In this document: positions 1-11,639 of the stretch, one piece after another
How positions within the stretch are numbered: the stretch's first letter is position 1
Layout of the letters: each line of letters begins with the position of its first letter
Assembly: GCF_000485595.1 (NCBI RefSeq)
Contig: NW_014578821.1
Location: 29,042 to 54,957 of the forward strand
DNA length: 25,916 nucleotides
Source of the DNA: Priapulus caudatus
Lineage: Eukaryota; Priapulida; Priapulimorpha; Priapulimorphida; Priapulidae
Direction of reading: 5' to 3'
Made by a program: the position numbers and the translations under genes
The notes under the pieces: model-generated
What the model was told of the DNA's origin: nothing
Databases searched by the model: none
The model's input: the letters and a program-made list of their open reading frames with translations, nothing else

Positions 1-1640
1 CGTAACCGTCCGTTTCTTCCGTCCGTATCCGTCTCCGTCCTTTTGTTGTGGACAGTCCTCCGTACGCGCTACCCCGTGGTCCGCCGTTCGGTCCAGTTCC
101 GTCGCGTCCGCCCCGCACGCGAAACCGCAGATCCACGCACACATCATGCTGTAATACACTCAGTACGCAAGGCGAATGATAGCACACGCTCACACCTTCA
201 CGCACCGTGAACGCCCCCCATTCCCCCCGCACAACACAGACAATAAAAGAAATATAAACTAATTCAGCTCAATGATGAAAGGGTTGTGAACTGTTACAGT
301 CTGTCAGCATCGAGCGTAGTTACGGTGTACCTGGGCGACCTTTTACAGACAATCATGCCTGCGCGGATAATTAAAACTACAACAGACCTTTTGCATCAAT
401 TAAGTCACATTACGACAACGAACTAATATCGTGTTGGTTAGTCACTACTATGAATCAGGTTTAGTGAAGTTAATGCCAATGGTATATTGTGGCAATCTAC
501 TAATATTTGCGACATGTAATGTAAATGCTATGTTACATGTATGTTTAATGAAGGCTCCGCGCTTCCGTTTGACAAATCTCAATCACCGCCAAATTTAAGC
601 AGAAGCAGATTGATTTGAGACTACATCGGATCCGGCATTGTAAACATACTTCGTTGAACCGTTGTTTGCGGTTCTTCAAAAAGACAAAAAACAAACAAAA
701 AATGTCACTTTGCCTGAACACTTAGGGGGCGCTGTTTTGCTTTACGTTATGTTTGCTATTTTGCGTGTTAGACATTGGTTTCAATTTCCGGTGTGTTGTG
801 CTGGCTCGTGGCTGTGCTGAGGATTTTCTGTGTAAAGCCCCATAAATCGTTAAGTATAGCAATTATACCATGTAACTAGGAATGTTAAAATAGTTTTGTA
901 ATGGCATACAAATATTTTGGAAGTCTGCAATGCTGTACAGTGTACGGTTTCCCGTGTACACCGATCTGATACACAAGCGGATTCCGATCACAAGCACGTA
1001 ATATTACGGTACGATCTTCCCATATATACATCCTTACACAATAGACTACACATGTCCACTGGTTCAACCACATCGCATCACCAGTCACTGAACCGCGCCG
1101 TAGCTGCGGTTTCAGCCTAGTTTATGTAATTTACGACGATATTCTCTACCCCGTACGCAGTGTGCTGGGTAAGACGTCTGTTTACACATTATTCTCGATA
1201 GCATGCCTGTAGCGTAGTACGATTCATCATCCCGGCTTTCCCCCCCAGTATTATAATCTTACTTCCCTGTAATCAGTTCCTGCCGACTGCTGCGTTGTGA
1301 TGCGTTTTTCCCTCGACCGGAACCAACCGTGTCTGAGGAGAATTCTATATTATTCATAGTATATTCACATTATAATTATTGCTTATATTTTTGCACATGC
1401 ACTTCATACTGCCGACGCAGAGCTGCCCGTTAATTCTAATCAAGAGTTAATAACTCAACAATACATGACCTGTAACCCCTGTATACTATCCTAATTATAA
1501 ACGCGCGCGCGCGTCGCCTTTACCACGATCGATCGCAGTCTCTGACAATTACCTATATTTCAGATCAATTTTTCTGGCCCTATTAATAAACTAATGAAAC
1601 TGTTTTATGAAGAGTGACTTTATGAGTCACTTCCTTTTAT
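1..1640. other. Non-coding stretch, no gene recognised
   Basis: I see no convincing coding region. Positions 1-130 are rich in CCGT/CGTCC runs. A short alternating CG run lies at 1502-1513. A motif resembling half of a CTCF site (AGGGGGCGCTG) lies near 724-734. Short open frames at 885-1120 occur on both strands at once and have no recognisable domain. Confidence 0.6.
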
Positions 1641-1646
1641 CTCTTC

Positions 1647-1905
1647 AGAAGAGAGAATAGTTAGATGCGTGAGATGAGAAGGAGAGTAGAAGAGAGAGAG
1701 TTAGAGAATGAGAGAGGTGAGGGAGGAGGGAGGGTAGGGAAGAGATGGAGGAGGGAGAGAGGCCGAGAGAGAGTGAGGGAGGTGAGTGTGAGCGTGGGGG
1801 AGATGGGAGGCAGTAGGCAGGAGGGAGGGAGGAGTCCGAGGAGACGAGCAGAGGAAGTGAGCGAGAGACGGATGAGGAGAAGGAGCGTAGCTTCAGATGA
1901 AGTAG
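1647..1905 (+). repeat. Polypurine (GA-rich) tract 1
   Basis: The plus strand is almost entirely A and G, with GAGA and GGGAGG motifs, for about 260 bases. Long purine-only runs can form triplex (H-DNA). Open frames on both strands here are low-complexity (RE-rich or SL-rich) and are not believable genes. Confidence 0.85.
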
Positions 1906-2111
1906 CCTGAGTAAGAGACGATGAAATTGGATCGGATACAGGCTTATCATTGCTGCTACGTATTTGAATTCATAGTAACTCAGTCCGCATTCTGCGAAAA
2001 TTACTCAAAATCACAGCACGCTGTGACTATATTCCGCTCCGCACTTGGCCTACAGACAGCTGGTCGACTATTTTGTTGGCTCGACCAGACTAGACCGACT
2101 AGAGCGATTGA

Positions 2112-2400
2112 GATGATAGAGGAGACGGCATGGAGAAGATGCAGAGATCTCGGAGAGATCGAGAGTATGTGGCGAGAGGACCGCAGAGAAGAGAGAGAGT
2201 CGAAGAGAGAGCAGGAGAACCACATAGAAGCGAGAGAGAACGAAAGAGAGAGAGAGAGGGTTAGACGAAAGATAGACCTGCTTTTCAAGAAAGACAAGAG
2301 AGTAGAGGGGAGAAAGAGAGAGCGCGAGACAAGAGAGAGAAGCTGAGAGAGGAGTACGAGAGAGATCAAACGACAGACAGATGAGAGACGAGAACAGGGA
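2112..2400 (+). repeat. Polypurine (GA-rich) tract 2
   Basis: A second purine-rich tract of GAGA runs with scattered C and T. It directly precedes the T-rich block at 2420, so the strand composition switches abruptly from purine to pyrimidine. Its only open frames encode RE-rich low-complexity peptide. Confidence 0.8.
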
Positions 2401-2419
2401 AAACCACTGGTCGCCTCTC

Positions 2420-3140
2420 TCGTCTTTTTTTTTTTCTCTTCTCTTTTTTTTTTTTTTTTGTTTTTTGTTGTTTCTTTTTTTGTTTTCTTTTTTTTTTTGT
2501 GTTTTTTTTCGTTTTTGTCTTTTTTTTTGTTGCGTTTTGTTGTTTTGGTTTTGTTCTTCGTTGTTTTTTTTTTTTGTTTTCTTTGCGCATTTTGTTTTGT
2601 AGTTTTGTCATCTTTGTTCCTGTTTTTTTGTCTGTATGTTTTTCTTTTGATTTTGTTGTTTTCTGTTAACTTTATATAACTTTTGTATTTTTTGTTGTTT
2701 TTTTTTTTTTTTTTTTGTTGGTTTCTTTTCTTGTTGTTTTGTTTTTTTTGTTGTTTTTTTTTTTTTTTAGTTGTTTGTTTTGTTTTTTGTTGTTTTTTCA
2801 CGCGTTTTTTTATTGATATGCTAATATGCTTCAGTTTTTGGTTGTTTTTTGCAACTTAGAGCTATTTTGTTTCTACTGTCATATTATTGTTGATATTGTG
2901 TTTTTTGTTTTTCTTTGTTTTGTTTGTTTGTGGTTTTTTTTTTGGTCCGTTGCTGGATTTTGTTTTCGTAGTTGGTTGCGTGGTTTTTGTTTTTATACTT
3001 ATTCGCTTGCTCTCGTGGGGTGTTTTTGTTTTGTGTTTGTTGTTTTGTTTTCTTTTTGGGGATTCTTTCCTTGTCGTTTCTTGTCTTTTCGCTTTTTTTT
3101 TCGTTGTTTTTCGTTTCATTTTCTTTCTTTCTTCGCCGTT
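2420..3140 (+). repeat. Long T-rich low-complexity block
   Basis: About 720 bases made mostly of T runs broken by G, GTT and TTC. Frames read as F/V/C-rich on the plus strand and K/N/T-rich on the minus strand, as expected from composition alone. It could be an expanded, decayed poly(A)/poly(T) tract of a retrotransposed copy, but no retroelement body is seen beside it. Confidence 0.8.
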
Positions 3141-3159
3141 CTGCCCTTTTGGTTTTCAC

Positions 3160-3645
3160 GCTGCAGTCATAAAGTTACGATCCGCACTAGCTGCCGACTG
3201 ACCAAGTGGCGTGTCTACATCATCGGAAGGACCTCCTTGCTACGGGCGATAAGAACAAAATTTCCAGGACGTCCCCGCCCCGCGCCCCTTCGTCTCCACC
3301 TTTCAGAAATTGGCGTCGTATCGCTGCAAGTACGTGTTCAATCGTTCGTTTACATCAATTCTTCTATCTACTTATTCTTATTAATCAAACATTTATACTA
3401 TATCCCTGATAATCCAATAAGCTCATAGAGTATGGGGTTAGGCGTAAAATTTAAAGATGGTGTGTGCAGATAAGTGATGCCTCTCTTGTCTTCGTCTGCA
3501 CCCTCTTTTCCCGTCGGAAAGAGCATCTGGAATGAGATGAGATGAAGCACGTGATAGTACAGGTAAAATTAAGATAATAATATAATAATTTATACTAATA
3601 AGTCTAAGATAGATAAATACTACTAGTGGGCCTAGATAAAATTCA
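3160..3645. other. Non-coding stretch, no gene recognised
   Basis: Mixed-composition sequence that turns AT-rich towards 3600. The open frame running out of the T-rich block into about 3428 has no recognisable domain. The part after 3480 may be a weak outer extension of the inverted repeat that follows. Confidence 0.5.
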
Positions 3646-3822
3646 GAGAGGGTTGTGAGCAGAGGGGAAGCAACGTATTATGAATCTCTCTACCCTTGTG
3701 CCATGCGAAACATGACGCAGTGCGTTAGATATAAGTAATGGTTAGGTAAATAGAAGGGTGATAACGATGACATGATGAGATGATGAATCGACGACTCTGA
3801 CGTATGACATGACGATACCCAT
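3646..3822 (+). repeat. Inverted repeat, left arm
   Basis: The reverse complement of this segment matches 4059-4290 in the same order: ATGGGTATCGTCA, then CATCGTTATCACCCT, then TTTACCTAACCA, then AGAGATTCA and TTGCTCCC-like blocks. The blocks are separated by small indels. The spacer at 3823-4058 is unrelated and C/T-rich. The element could be a foldback transposon, a natural inverted duplication, or an assembly artefact from a long-read hairpin. Confidence 0.75.
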
Positions 3823-4058
3823 TCGCGGGTTCCCTTTGTGTTGCCGGTATCTGTGGTCCTTGTGCCTGGGTTACTTTCCGCCCTTCTTTTTGGGTTCTCC
3901 TCTCGTCCCCCTTTTCCCGGCGCGTTCCTCCTCCCGCCTCCCGGTGTCTTGGTTTGCCCGGGTTTAAAATGTATCTTTATTAAAAAGTATATATCCAAAC
4001 GCACGTGCATAATTAAGACATGGTTCTCCACGTGTGAGAGAGAAACACGTCATTCGTC

Positions 4059-4290
4059 ATGGGTATCGTCAATGTCATCGTCCCATCGTCGTCGCTTCCG
4101 ATCATCACTCCCCAATGCCCATTCCACGTGACCGCAGTTCGTGTCCATCGTTTATCACCCTCTCTCATTTTACCTAACCATGTCCTATTTATCACTACCA
4201 ACTGTCGTCCCGTGTTTTATAGCAGCTGTGATGTGCAAAGAGATTCACTACATACCTTGCTCCCGTCGCTCGTTCCATACACACCCCTCC
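4059..4290 (-). repeat. Inverted repeat, right arm
   Basis: Partner of the arm at 3646-3822. By eye the best blocks match nearly perfectly, while the whole is perhaps three-quarters identical. A transcript crossing both arms could fold into a long imperfect hairpin. Similarity may continue weakly to about 4480. Confidence 0.75.
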
Positions 4291-5543
4291 TTTTCCTGAT
4301 TAACTACTACGCGCAGCATACTATTAGCATATTATCATCACCCCAGTATGTGAATTAAGTTATCAGAATCATTAATTACATTATCCAAGATACACTTCTT
4401 ACGCCTATCTATACTGTCCCATGCTCTTCTATCTTAGGAGTTAAAACTATATCGACATGATCTATTCGTCTCCGGCAGCTGGTACAACTATTCAGCAATA
4501 TGACGTTATCTCTATGGCACATGATCCATGATTAAACATATCTATTCTACACACCTCTGACCCTCAATCTATTAATCTAATGGATTATTAATTTATTAGT
4601 ATAGAAATTATTAATAATCATATTAGATAGAAATTATTTATGTCGCGAAGCGATTTACATGTTTTTTGCTGAAAATAACCCATTGCAATTCATATTTGGC
4701 GGACAGTGTCATATTTGACCCATTGGTTTCAGGGTTAGTCTTGTACCGAAAATGAGATAAACGAATATTTTTTATGCCAAAACGTATGCTAAATTTAATA
4801 GGAATTGTAATACTTTTCTTTCTACTTTTTCGTTCTGTTCCCGCTTTACTTTCTACTTTCTTCTTTCGCACCCGTGTTCTAAAGTATTTATGCGTTTCGC
4901 TCAGGCCACAATAAAAAATATTTGTTTTGCCCTCACCCGACCTCAGGCTGAAAGGTTTAGGTAGGTAGGTAGGTAGATTTTCTTTGAGGAGGCTCTTTTT
5001 TACAAATGTCGCGTGGTGTCTACAATACTCCGGGTGGCTTGTGTGGAATACCTTTTAATGTTGAATGTTTGTTTGCTTGCACATATAATGTATTCGCCTT
5101 ACGAATTCATATAATGTACAGTATACAATTTGTTAAAAAAACCATTTTGAGTCGGCCCATTTTGGCGGTCGGTCGGTGGAGGCAAACAAACCAATATTTT
5201 TTATTATGGCGCCCCCAATAAAAAAGCTATAAGCCACTGTTCTACTATATCGTATATGCGTGGCAGGCATAAACAGGATGACTGGTACGTGAAGAAGAGG
5301 TGTACGCAGAAACTTTTCATGACACGAAACTGCATTTGCACATTGTCATTCGTCAATCCTAATTTTCTGAGCAATTAAACTTTTCGCGTATTGATATTCG
5401 TCCTGTTTTAATGCAGTAAAATCGCGCAACTGTTATTATTTCGTCGGCAGTTTGCGAAGCGGTGGCAAACGCCCAGCGGTAGCCCTCCATAGTCGATTAG
5501 AATTTTAAAGCGTGATTAAATTATTTTTCGCTCACGCGCTGCG
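4291..5543. other. Non-coding stretch with short repeats
   Basis: Mostly AT-rich, especially 4550-4640, which is dense in ATTAAT/TAATAAT. A short AGGT run lies at about 4959-4976. A minus-strand frame at 4638-4871 (77 codons, lysine-rich) has no recognised domain. Nothing else is supported. Confidence 0.5.
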
Positions 5544-5570
5544 GCAGGCTGGCTAAACGCCACAGCCTGC
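5544..5570. repeat. Perfect 8-bp hairpin
   Basis: GCAGGCTG at 5544-5551 pairs perfectly with CAGCCTGC at 5563-5570 across an 11-base loop. No run of T follows and no function is known. It could be part of a decayed mobile-element end. Confidence 0.6.
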
Positions 5571-5754
5571 AGTCGGTGGAAGAAGATCAACTCAGGGTAA
5601 CTCTCGCGTTCGTTCATTCACTGGGGAACATCGAGGGATTCCTCAATACGTCAAGAAGGATGGGAGTGCCTGACCAGGGAGACGTTCACAACACGACGAA
5701 CTCTAGAGGGAACAATACCTGTACGCTGTACAGTGCGCCTATATCGTTAGGAAG

Positions 5755-5930
5755 GGAGAAGGTAATAAAGGGAGAGTTGGAGGGAGAGGGAGGGAAGAGA
5801 GATGAGAGAAGAGAAAGGAGGTGGGAGAGAGAGGAGAAGAGAGAGAGGAGCGAGAGAAGAGAAGAGAGAGAAGAGAGAGCAGAGAGGAAGAGTAGCGAGA
5901 GAGAGAGAGATAGAGAGAGAGAACTGGCAA
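5755..5930 (+). repeat. Polypurine (GA-rich) tract 3
   Basis: A GAGA/GGGAG tract of about 175 bases, compositionally like those at 1647 and 2112. The open frame beginning at 5576 runs through it and becomes RE-rich only because of the repeat. Confidence 0.85.
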
Positions 5931-6080
5931 CTGCCATATCATATCACTAATTTACATTATTTACTCGTGCAGTGGCACAAGATAAGGCATTCCCGGGATT
6001 CCGTCCACAGCGAGGCGAAGGCGAAAACAAGCGGAGGTTCTTCCGGCTAGAACACGATGAAGGACTGGACAGTATGGCTT

Positions 6081-6514
6081 CACATGTGTGTGTGTTGTGT
6101 GTGTGTGTGTGTGTGCTGTGTGTGTGTGATGTGCATGTTGTGTGTGTGGGTGTGTGTGTGTGTGTGTGGTGTGTGTGTGTCTGTGTTGCTGTGTGGTGTG
6201 GTGTTGTGTGGTGTGTGTGTGTGTGTGTCCGTGCTCGGTGGTGGTGTGTGTGTGTAGTTGGTGTGTGTGTGTGGATGTTGGTCTGTGTGTGTGTGTGTGC
6301 TGTTGTGCTGTGTGTGTGTGTGTGTGTGTCGTTTGTGTTCGGATGTTGTGGTTGCGTGTGTGTGTAGTGCTGGTGTGTTGTGTTGTTGTGCGCTGCCGCG
6401 GCACTCGCGTGTGCGTGGGTGTGTGTGTGTGTGTTGTCATGTGTGTGTGTGTGTGTGTGTTGTGTGTGCGCGCGCGCGCGCGCGCGCGCGTGGTGTTGTG
6501 TGTGTGTGTGTGTG

Positions 6515-6552
<38 letters not shown>

Positions 6553-6570
6553 ATGTCCGTGTGTGTGCGG
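6081..6570 (+). repeat. Imperfect TG microsatellite with CG core
   Basis: Nearly 500 bases of (TG)n with interruptions. It contains an uninterrupted alternating CG run at 6468-6490. Alternating TG and CG runs favour left-handed Z-DNA. The open frames on both strands (C/V-rich, or H/T-rich) are repeat translations. Confidence 0.95.
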
Positions 6571-6582
6571 CTGTGTTATATC

Positions 6583-6604
6583 TATATATATATATATATA
6601 TATA
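6583..6604 (+). repeat. TA dinucleotide run
   Basis: A pure TA run of about 22 bases directly after the TG tract, completing a TG-CG-TG-TA series of alternating purine-pyrimidine DNA. Confidence 0.95.
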
Positions 6605-7210
6605 ACCTATGATGATAATAAAATCTATTGTTAGTGCTAATCACGATTACATAAGATATTATAATGCAAACTATGTATTAACACCATCAGTGTGACAATC
6701 ATACATCTGCGTGCAGCAGCACCTAGACGTACGTGTGCATAGTGTAACGCTAAATCTAAATCTAGTAGTGTAATTCTAAAGCAGGTTATTGACACTGTGT
6801 ACTACTAACGCATAACTGCTCGTGGTTCTTCAGATGTGATCGGACTCCAGATGGGAAGCAACAAGGGGGCGACCCAGTCTGGACAGAGCTTCGGCAACAC
6901 GCGCCACATGTAAGACTGCAACCACCAGGGGGCGCTGCGGACGGTAGAGGGCGCTGCATGCGCAGACGGAGAAACAGTCTCAACGTAGTAAAACGTGTTA
7001 TGGTCTATTGTTTCACGCAGATGAGTAGTCATTTGATGTAACGGAGCAAGCACTGCGTAGAAGGAGAGTCAAGAACTTAAAGCAGAAATCCCAGGAAACG
7101 GTCGAATAGAGAGAAAAGCTTTCCTGTTCAAATGTTAAATTTTTCGTGATATCGAGATCGAATGAAATTCAAGCATTGTCATCAGAAAAATATTTGCTAC
7201 ACTCCTTTAC
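6605..7210. other. Non-coding stretch, no gene recognised
   Basis: Apart from the CTCF-like motifs at 6922-6956, I see no gene. Minus-strand frames at 6786-7053 lack a recognisable domain. Confidence 0.5.
6922..6956 (+). promoter_or_regulatory. CTCF-like binding motif, with second half-site
   Basis: CCACCAGGGGGCGCT at 6922-6936 matches the core of the known bilaterian CTCF consensus (CCASYAGRKGGCRSY) at every position. A second related core, GTAGAGGGCGCTG, follows at 6944-6956 in the same orientation. CTCF is a zinc-finger protein that marks insulators and loop anchors. Occupancy cannot be judged from sequence, and the same core is also spread by mobile elements. Confidence 0.5.
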
Positions 7211-7455
7211 TGATACATTCCTCTACCGATACATTCCTCTATCGATACATTCCTCTACCGATACATTCCTCTACCGATACATTCCTCTACCGATACATTG
7301 CCCTACCCTACATAGCTCCATCAATATACTCCTCCCCCAAATACATTCCTCTGTATGAAGTACTGATACATTCCTCTACCGATACATTCCTCTGTGTGAA
7401 TTACAGTCCTCTATCGATACATTCCACTATCAGTAGATTCCTGTATTGATATATT
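7211..7455 (+). repeat. 16-bp minisatellite (CGATACATTCCTCTAC)
   Basis: About 12 copies of CGATACATTCCTCTAC. The first six are nearly perfect, and later ones are separated by insertions. The unit is 16 bp, so three copies make a 48-base coding period without stops. This explains the overlapping open frames at 7146-7449, which are not taken as genes. Confidence 0.9.
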
Positions 7456-8309
7456 ATGCCACTATCGACATATTCATTTATCACTATTCGGTGCCTTATT
7501 TTAGGTTTGTACACACCTTTGTTTTATACGTAGCATTTTGTGCTAATCTCATATCTACGGAATTACCCACTAATTTAGATCGGAGAGGCTGTGAGATTTT
7601 CAATCTGTATTAATTCGCGTCCTGGAAAATTACAAAATAAAAGCTATATGTGAGAATCCTGTTTAATTTTATGTATTTGAGACAATGTAATTTTCACATT
7701 AAACTGCGCATGAGTTAGTATAATAGAGATCAGTGGTATGATGTCACACACTCACGCGCGACACTAGCGCCGACCAACGGCAAAAGAAGTTAATAATCAC
7801 TTCGACTTTTCGTGGAATTAATGTGTCATGGTTCTAGGGCCTCCTTAGCATTGATGAGGAAAGGCAATGGAGTCAACCAATTTCAAAATGAACTAGTACA
7901 AAGTCCCCACTCCATATTGAAACGTATAATTACCAGAACATTTTATTGCAATTTTATTTAAATTTCATCTTTCATATTATACTACAGGTGACTCTGGTGA
8001 GATATTGCGCATGCGCTAAAACAATAACGTAGCCAGATTGTGTACTGACTGGTTTATGCAGCAAAGACCTTACATGCAAGGGCTGCTTCCAATTTCATAA
8101 GTGAGGTATACTGATGGAATATTATCATAGAAATCTATGCTTGGATAACCCCTCTTCATTTTAAATTAATAATTTTGGCAAAATATCGTGTGAAACTAAC
8201 GTGATCAGCTTCACGTAGGCGGGCTTGCCACGGCGAACTGAGCATTCACCTATTACAGAGACCTGTCCCTTCCATCTACCGGAACAAGAGCGCCTTCCCT
8301 GCTTACGAA
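7456..8309. other. Non-coding, contains a dispersed GCGCATGCGC repeat
   Basis: No gene is seen. At 7990-8032 the minus strand reads ACGTTATTGTTTTAGCGCAT followed by GCGCAATATCTCACCAGAGT. Related noisy copies lie on the plus strand near 11652, 12303 and 12690, so this is one member of a dispersed repeat family. Confidence 0.5.
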
Positions 8310-10130
8310 ATACTACCTTTACTAGAGCACGCTCCCATTGTCACATCCCTGGACAAAAACTAATTGAGGGCTACCAGCACTTATCTATGTCAAAGCCGAT
8401 TATACCACCCTCACTTCAAATCAACACGCCTAACCTACCTAAACTACTGAGACATCTCCTAAAACAACAAACCCTCCCATCATTATATCTTACACCCTAA
8501 CAAACAGCACCCCGACCTAACCCTGAGACAACACGCCCACTCCATCACCATGGAAACACCTATTACTAGAAACTCCTCCCATCACCTGGCAACTAATCAA
8601 AGTTTAGTACATCAAATGCCCATCTGAAAAACACTCCCTCTACCTAGTCAATCAGAACCCCTACTGCTAAACAATTACATATCCCTACTCACACCACACC
8701 TTACTAGAACGTCCCTCGCACATCACCCGAACCACCTTACTAAAACCTCCCTCCATCACCCAACACCATTACGTAGAACCCTCCACTCATCACACAACAC
8801 GCGTGTACAAACTCCCTCCATTCACCGAAACTCCTTACAAGAACCATCGCTCCATCCACCAACACCATTATAGCACACACAAGCAACACTGCCACACCCT
8901 ACAACCAGTCACAAACACCGTACTAGAACTCCCACCCATTCACCCCAGCACACACCACACAGCCACACACACGACACACACCCACACACATATACTAAAT
9001 ACCTCTACTAAGACCTCCCTCCATCCACCAACACTTACTAAGAACCACCCTCCATCAACCGAACACCTTACAGAACCCCCCCCATAACCAAACGCACTAC
9101 CTTAAATTCGCCCTTCAGATACTCAACCATTCCCATGCCAATCAGCCTAAACTAACCTTACCAGAAACTCTGCCGCCCCACCTCTATCACAAAAAACCCC
9201 TACCCCCTTATTGCGAACTAGAACCGCCGTCCTCCGCAATGACCAACCGACCTACCCACACCCCCCTCCCATGCACAAACACCTTACTAGCAAGGCCTCC
9301 CTCCATCCACGCAACGTACCGATTATCTAGAACTCCCTCCATCACCGAACACCCTTACGAGAACCCCTCCATCACCAGCCGATCTACCCCGAAAATCAAC
9401 GACGCTTACTAGAACCTCCCTTACTCCATCACTCAAACCTTACTAATACACTCAACTCCATCACTAACAACAAACACATACTCACCCAACTCGTCCCGCC
9501 CATGCCCCCAACACCTTCTATCCTAATAACAGCCCCGCTCTCCGCTCACGCATCCTCCCTTTCATCCAAACACCTTACAAGACCTCCCTCCAGAGCCATA
9601 GCACCAGTACTAGAACCTTCCCTCACACTCAACCAACTACCTTACTAGAAGCCTGCCACTCCACCCCTCCATCACCATACACGCTTACAAATACCCCCTC
9701 CAATCACCAACCACCTTACTAGAACCAATACCTACTCCATCACCAACACCCATTACATAGAACCGACCCTCTCCATCACTCAAGTGTCGCTATTATATCA
9801 AAATATCCGTCACATCCTTCCCACTGCACTCCCTCTTAGTCAGCCCACCTCCAATGCCCAGCACCTTTAAATACTAGAGACCATCCTCCAGTCAACCCGA
9901 ACACGCTACCAGAACTCATCCATAAAAACACTCAACACCTTAACTAGACGAACGCCGCTGCCCCCCCAAGCCAACCACCTCCTGAGTCGTGTCGCGCATC
10001 TGAGTCACCTTCGATTAACACCCTGAGCCGTGTCGCGCTCGGTTGTCACCAGAACACCTGAGAGCTGTCTGCCGCTCCATCAACGAACACCCACGATGTC
10101 CGTTGTCCTCCTCCATCAACACCGAATGAC
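8310..10130 (+). repeat. Degenerate ~31-bp satellite array
   Basis: Dozens of noisy copies of a roughly 31-base unit built from CTTACTAGAAC, CTCCCTCCATCACC and AACACC. Copies differ mainly by scattered one- to few-base insertions and deletions rather than substitutions. That fits uncorrected long-read sequence better than natural divergence. The last part (about 9980-10130) has a different, GTCGCGC-containing unit. Open frames inside (8225-8500, 8803-9087) are repeat translations and are not annotated. Confidence 0.85.
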
Positions 10131-11112
10131 TGTGTCACGTTGACCCTGGCAGAGCAACCACGCCCAAAATATTTTTACGACATTAACAACCCATTTCCCC
10201 CTCTGACACATTCTGGTAAGAGGGAGGAGGTCTGTAGCCAGCCAGATTAGGCTGGACCCAGCCAATGACAAGCACGTGTGATTCAACACTTAACCACGTA
10301 GTCGCGGGACACTAGGCGATCAACTTGTCGAACAACGTGCGCTGGGGCAGGCACCCCACAATTCGCTGAGACACGGTCCGGGTGGCCCATGCGTGTCGCG
10401 CTGCGACAGAAAGCGCGTCGAGTACCTTTTTCCTCGCCGAGCAGAGCACCGTAAACGGAGATCGATCCCCAATCGGCAAGAAAACCGAGCATAGCGCGGT
10501 GGGGGTTGGAACGCTAGGTGCGGGGTACTGAGGGGGATGGGGCTGGTGGGGCGGGGGGGGGGCGGGGGGGGGGAGGTAAGGATGTGGGCAGGGTGGGGGG
10601 TCTCAGGGAGGGGGGTGCAGCTGGGCGTGCAGGGGGACGCCCCACGGCACTACGCAAGCCTGAGGTGATAGAAGCGCAAGAGATCAAACAGGCCGCGAGG
10701 AACCCTCATGAAAGTAAACCAATCGCGAAGTGGGAGGGAGGGAGAGTGAGGGAGATAGTAGCTGCTGCAGTTAGCAGGCGGACGGTTAAAGTGTGGGCGG
10801 AAAGTGATTCACCTGGTTTGACGTGACTCACAGCACCCAACTGTGTGTGTGGAGCTACTCAGGAGTAGACTGCGCACCCTGTGTGTTGGGCTATCACGGT
10901 GAACCACACGCACGGGCCGACCTGACTCGTGCGTCTTAGCGTACAAATCGCAGCGACTCTAACCCCGATGCGTCCTCTTCTCCCCTCAGGTGCGTGGGCG
11001 GCGCGTTCCGGACAGCAGCTGGACCAGTGCTCGAGACCTGCCAGGGTCTGTTCTAAGAAAAGGCCCAAGGGGGACTAATTACAAGGCGCTAAGCGAACAG
11101 CCCCAAACGTGA
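10131..11112. other. GC-rich non-coding block
   Basis: CpG- and GC-rich compared with the flanks. It includes the G-run cluster listed separately. I see no reading frame with a recognisable domain. A TCCCCTCAG that resembles a 3' splice site ends at about 10989, but the frames after it stop quickly. Confidence 0.45.
10528..10638 (+). other. G-run cluster, potential G-quadruplexes
   Basis: Many runs of three or more G on the plus strand with short spacers, including runs of ten or more G near 10550-10573. This exceeds the usual requirement of four G-tracts for an intramolecular quadruplex. The G/R-rich open frame beginning at 10518 reflects this composition. Confidence 0.7.
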
Positions 11113-11367
11113 TGGCTTTCGCGCGAGGCTCGCATCACTGAAGAGCCGACGAGCATCGGCAGGTCGGCGCAAGCCTCGGCCGACAGCGTCGAGGGGGCCC
11201 TCAATCAGAAGCACGAAGGCACTTTGACACAAGGCGAATCACGCAGAGAAGAAAATCGCGCGCTGAAACACTTTGCCAAAGAGCAGATAATAGCATCGAC
11301 GCCTCGAGCACAGTCGACGCCCCAGGCGATCGACGAACAAGCGCAGAACGCAGGTCTCGAGAGATGA
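11113..11367 (+). other. Start-less open frame, possible exon
   Basis: After a TGA at 11110 this frame is open for 84 codons and ends in TGA at 11365-11367. It lacks an ATG. The predicted peptide is hydrophilic and rich in Q, E, R and A (for example REENRALKHFAKEQIIAS), with no family I recognise. No good polypyrimidine-AG acceptor precedes it. GC-rich DNA gives long chance frames, so this may be nothing. Confidence 0.2.
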
Positions 11368-11639
11368 GTAAAACGAGCGCTGAGAGGGACAGAGGGTCTG
11401 TGTGCGTGCGGCGTTGCGTGGTTGGTGGGGCGTGCGTAGTGCGGTGTATGTGTTGGGCTCACCAACGTGATGCCATGTACCAAATATAGTGTGGTCAAAT
11501 ACCCAGCCGCTCTCATCGCTCGTCGATCTCTCTCTAATATCATAATAGGAATAATACTATATAATATGCAAATATATAAATATTATCCAGTCGCTTCCTC
11601 CCGCTAGCATACAAAATCTATCTCACTAATCCAAAAATC

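Noticed and set aside
2001-2801. 266-codon minus-strand lysine-rich frame
   Set aside because: It translates T-rich and GA-rich low-complexity DNA; residue use reflects composition only.
5961-6554. 197-codon minus-strand H/T-rich frame
   Set aside because: It is a translation of the TG microsatellite.
10283-10492. 69-codon minus-strand frame
   Set aside because: No domain is recognised, and chance frames are common in this GC-rich block.
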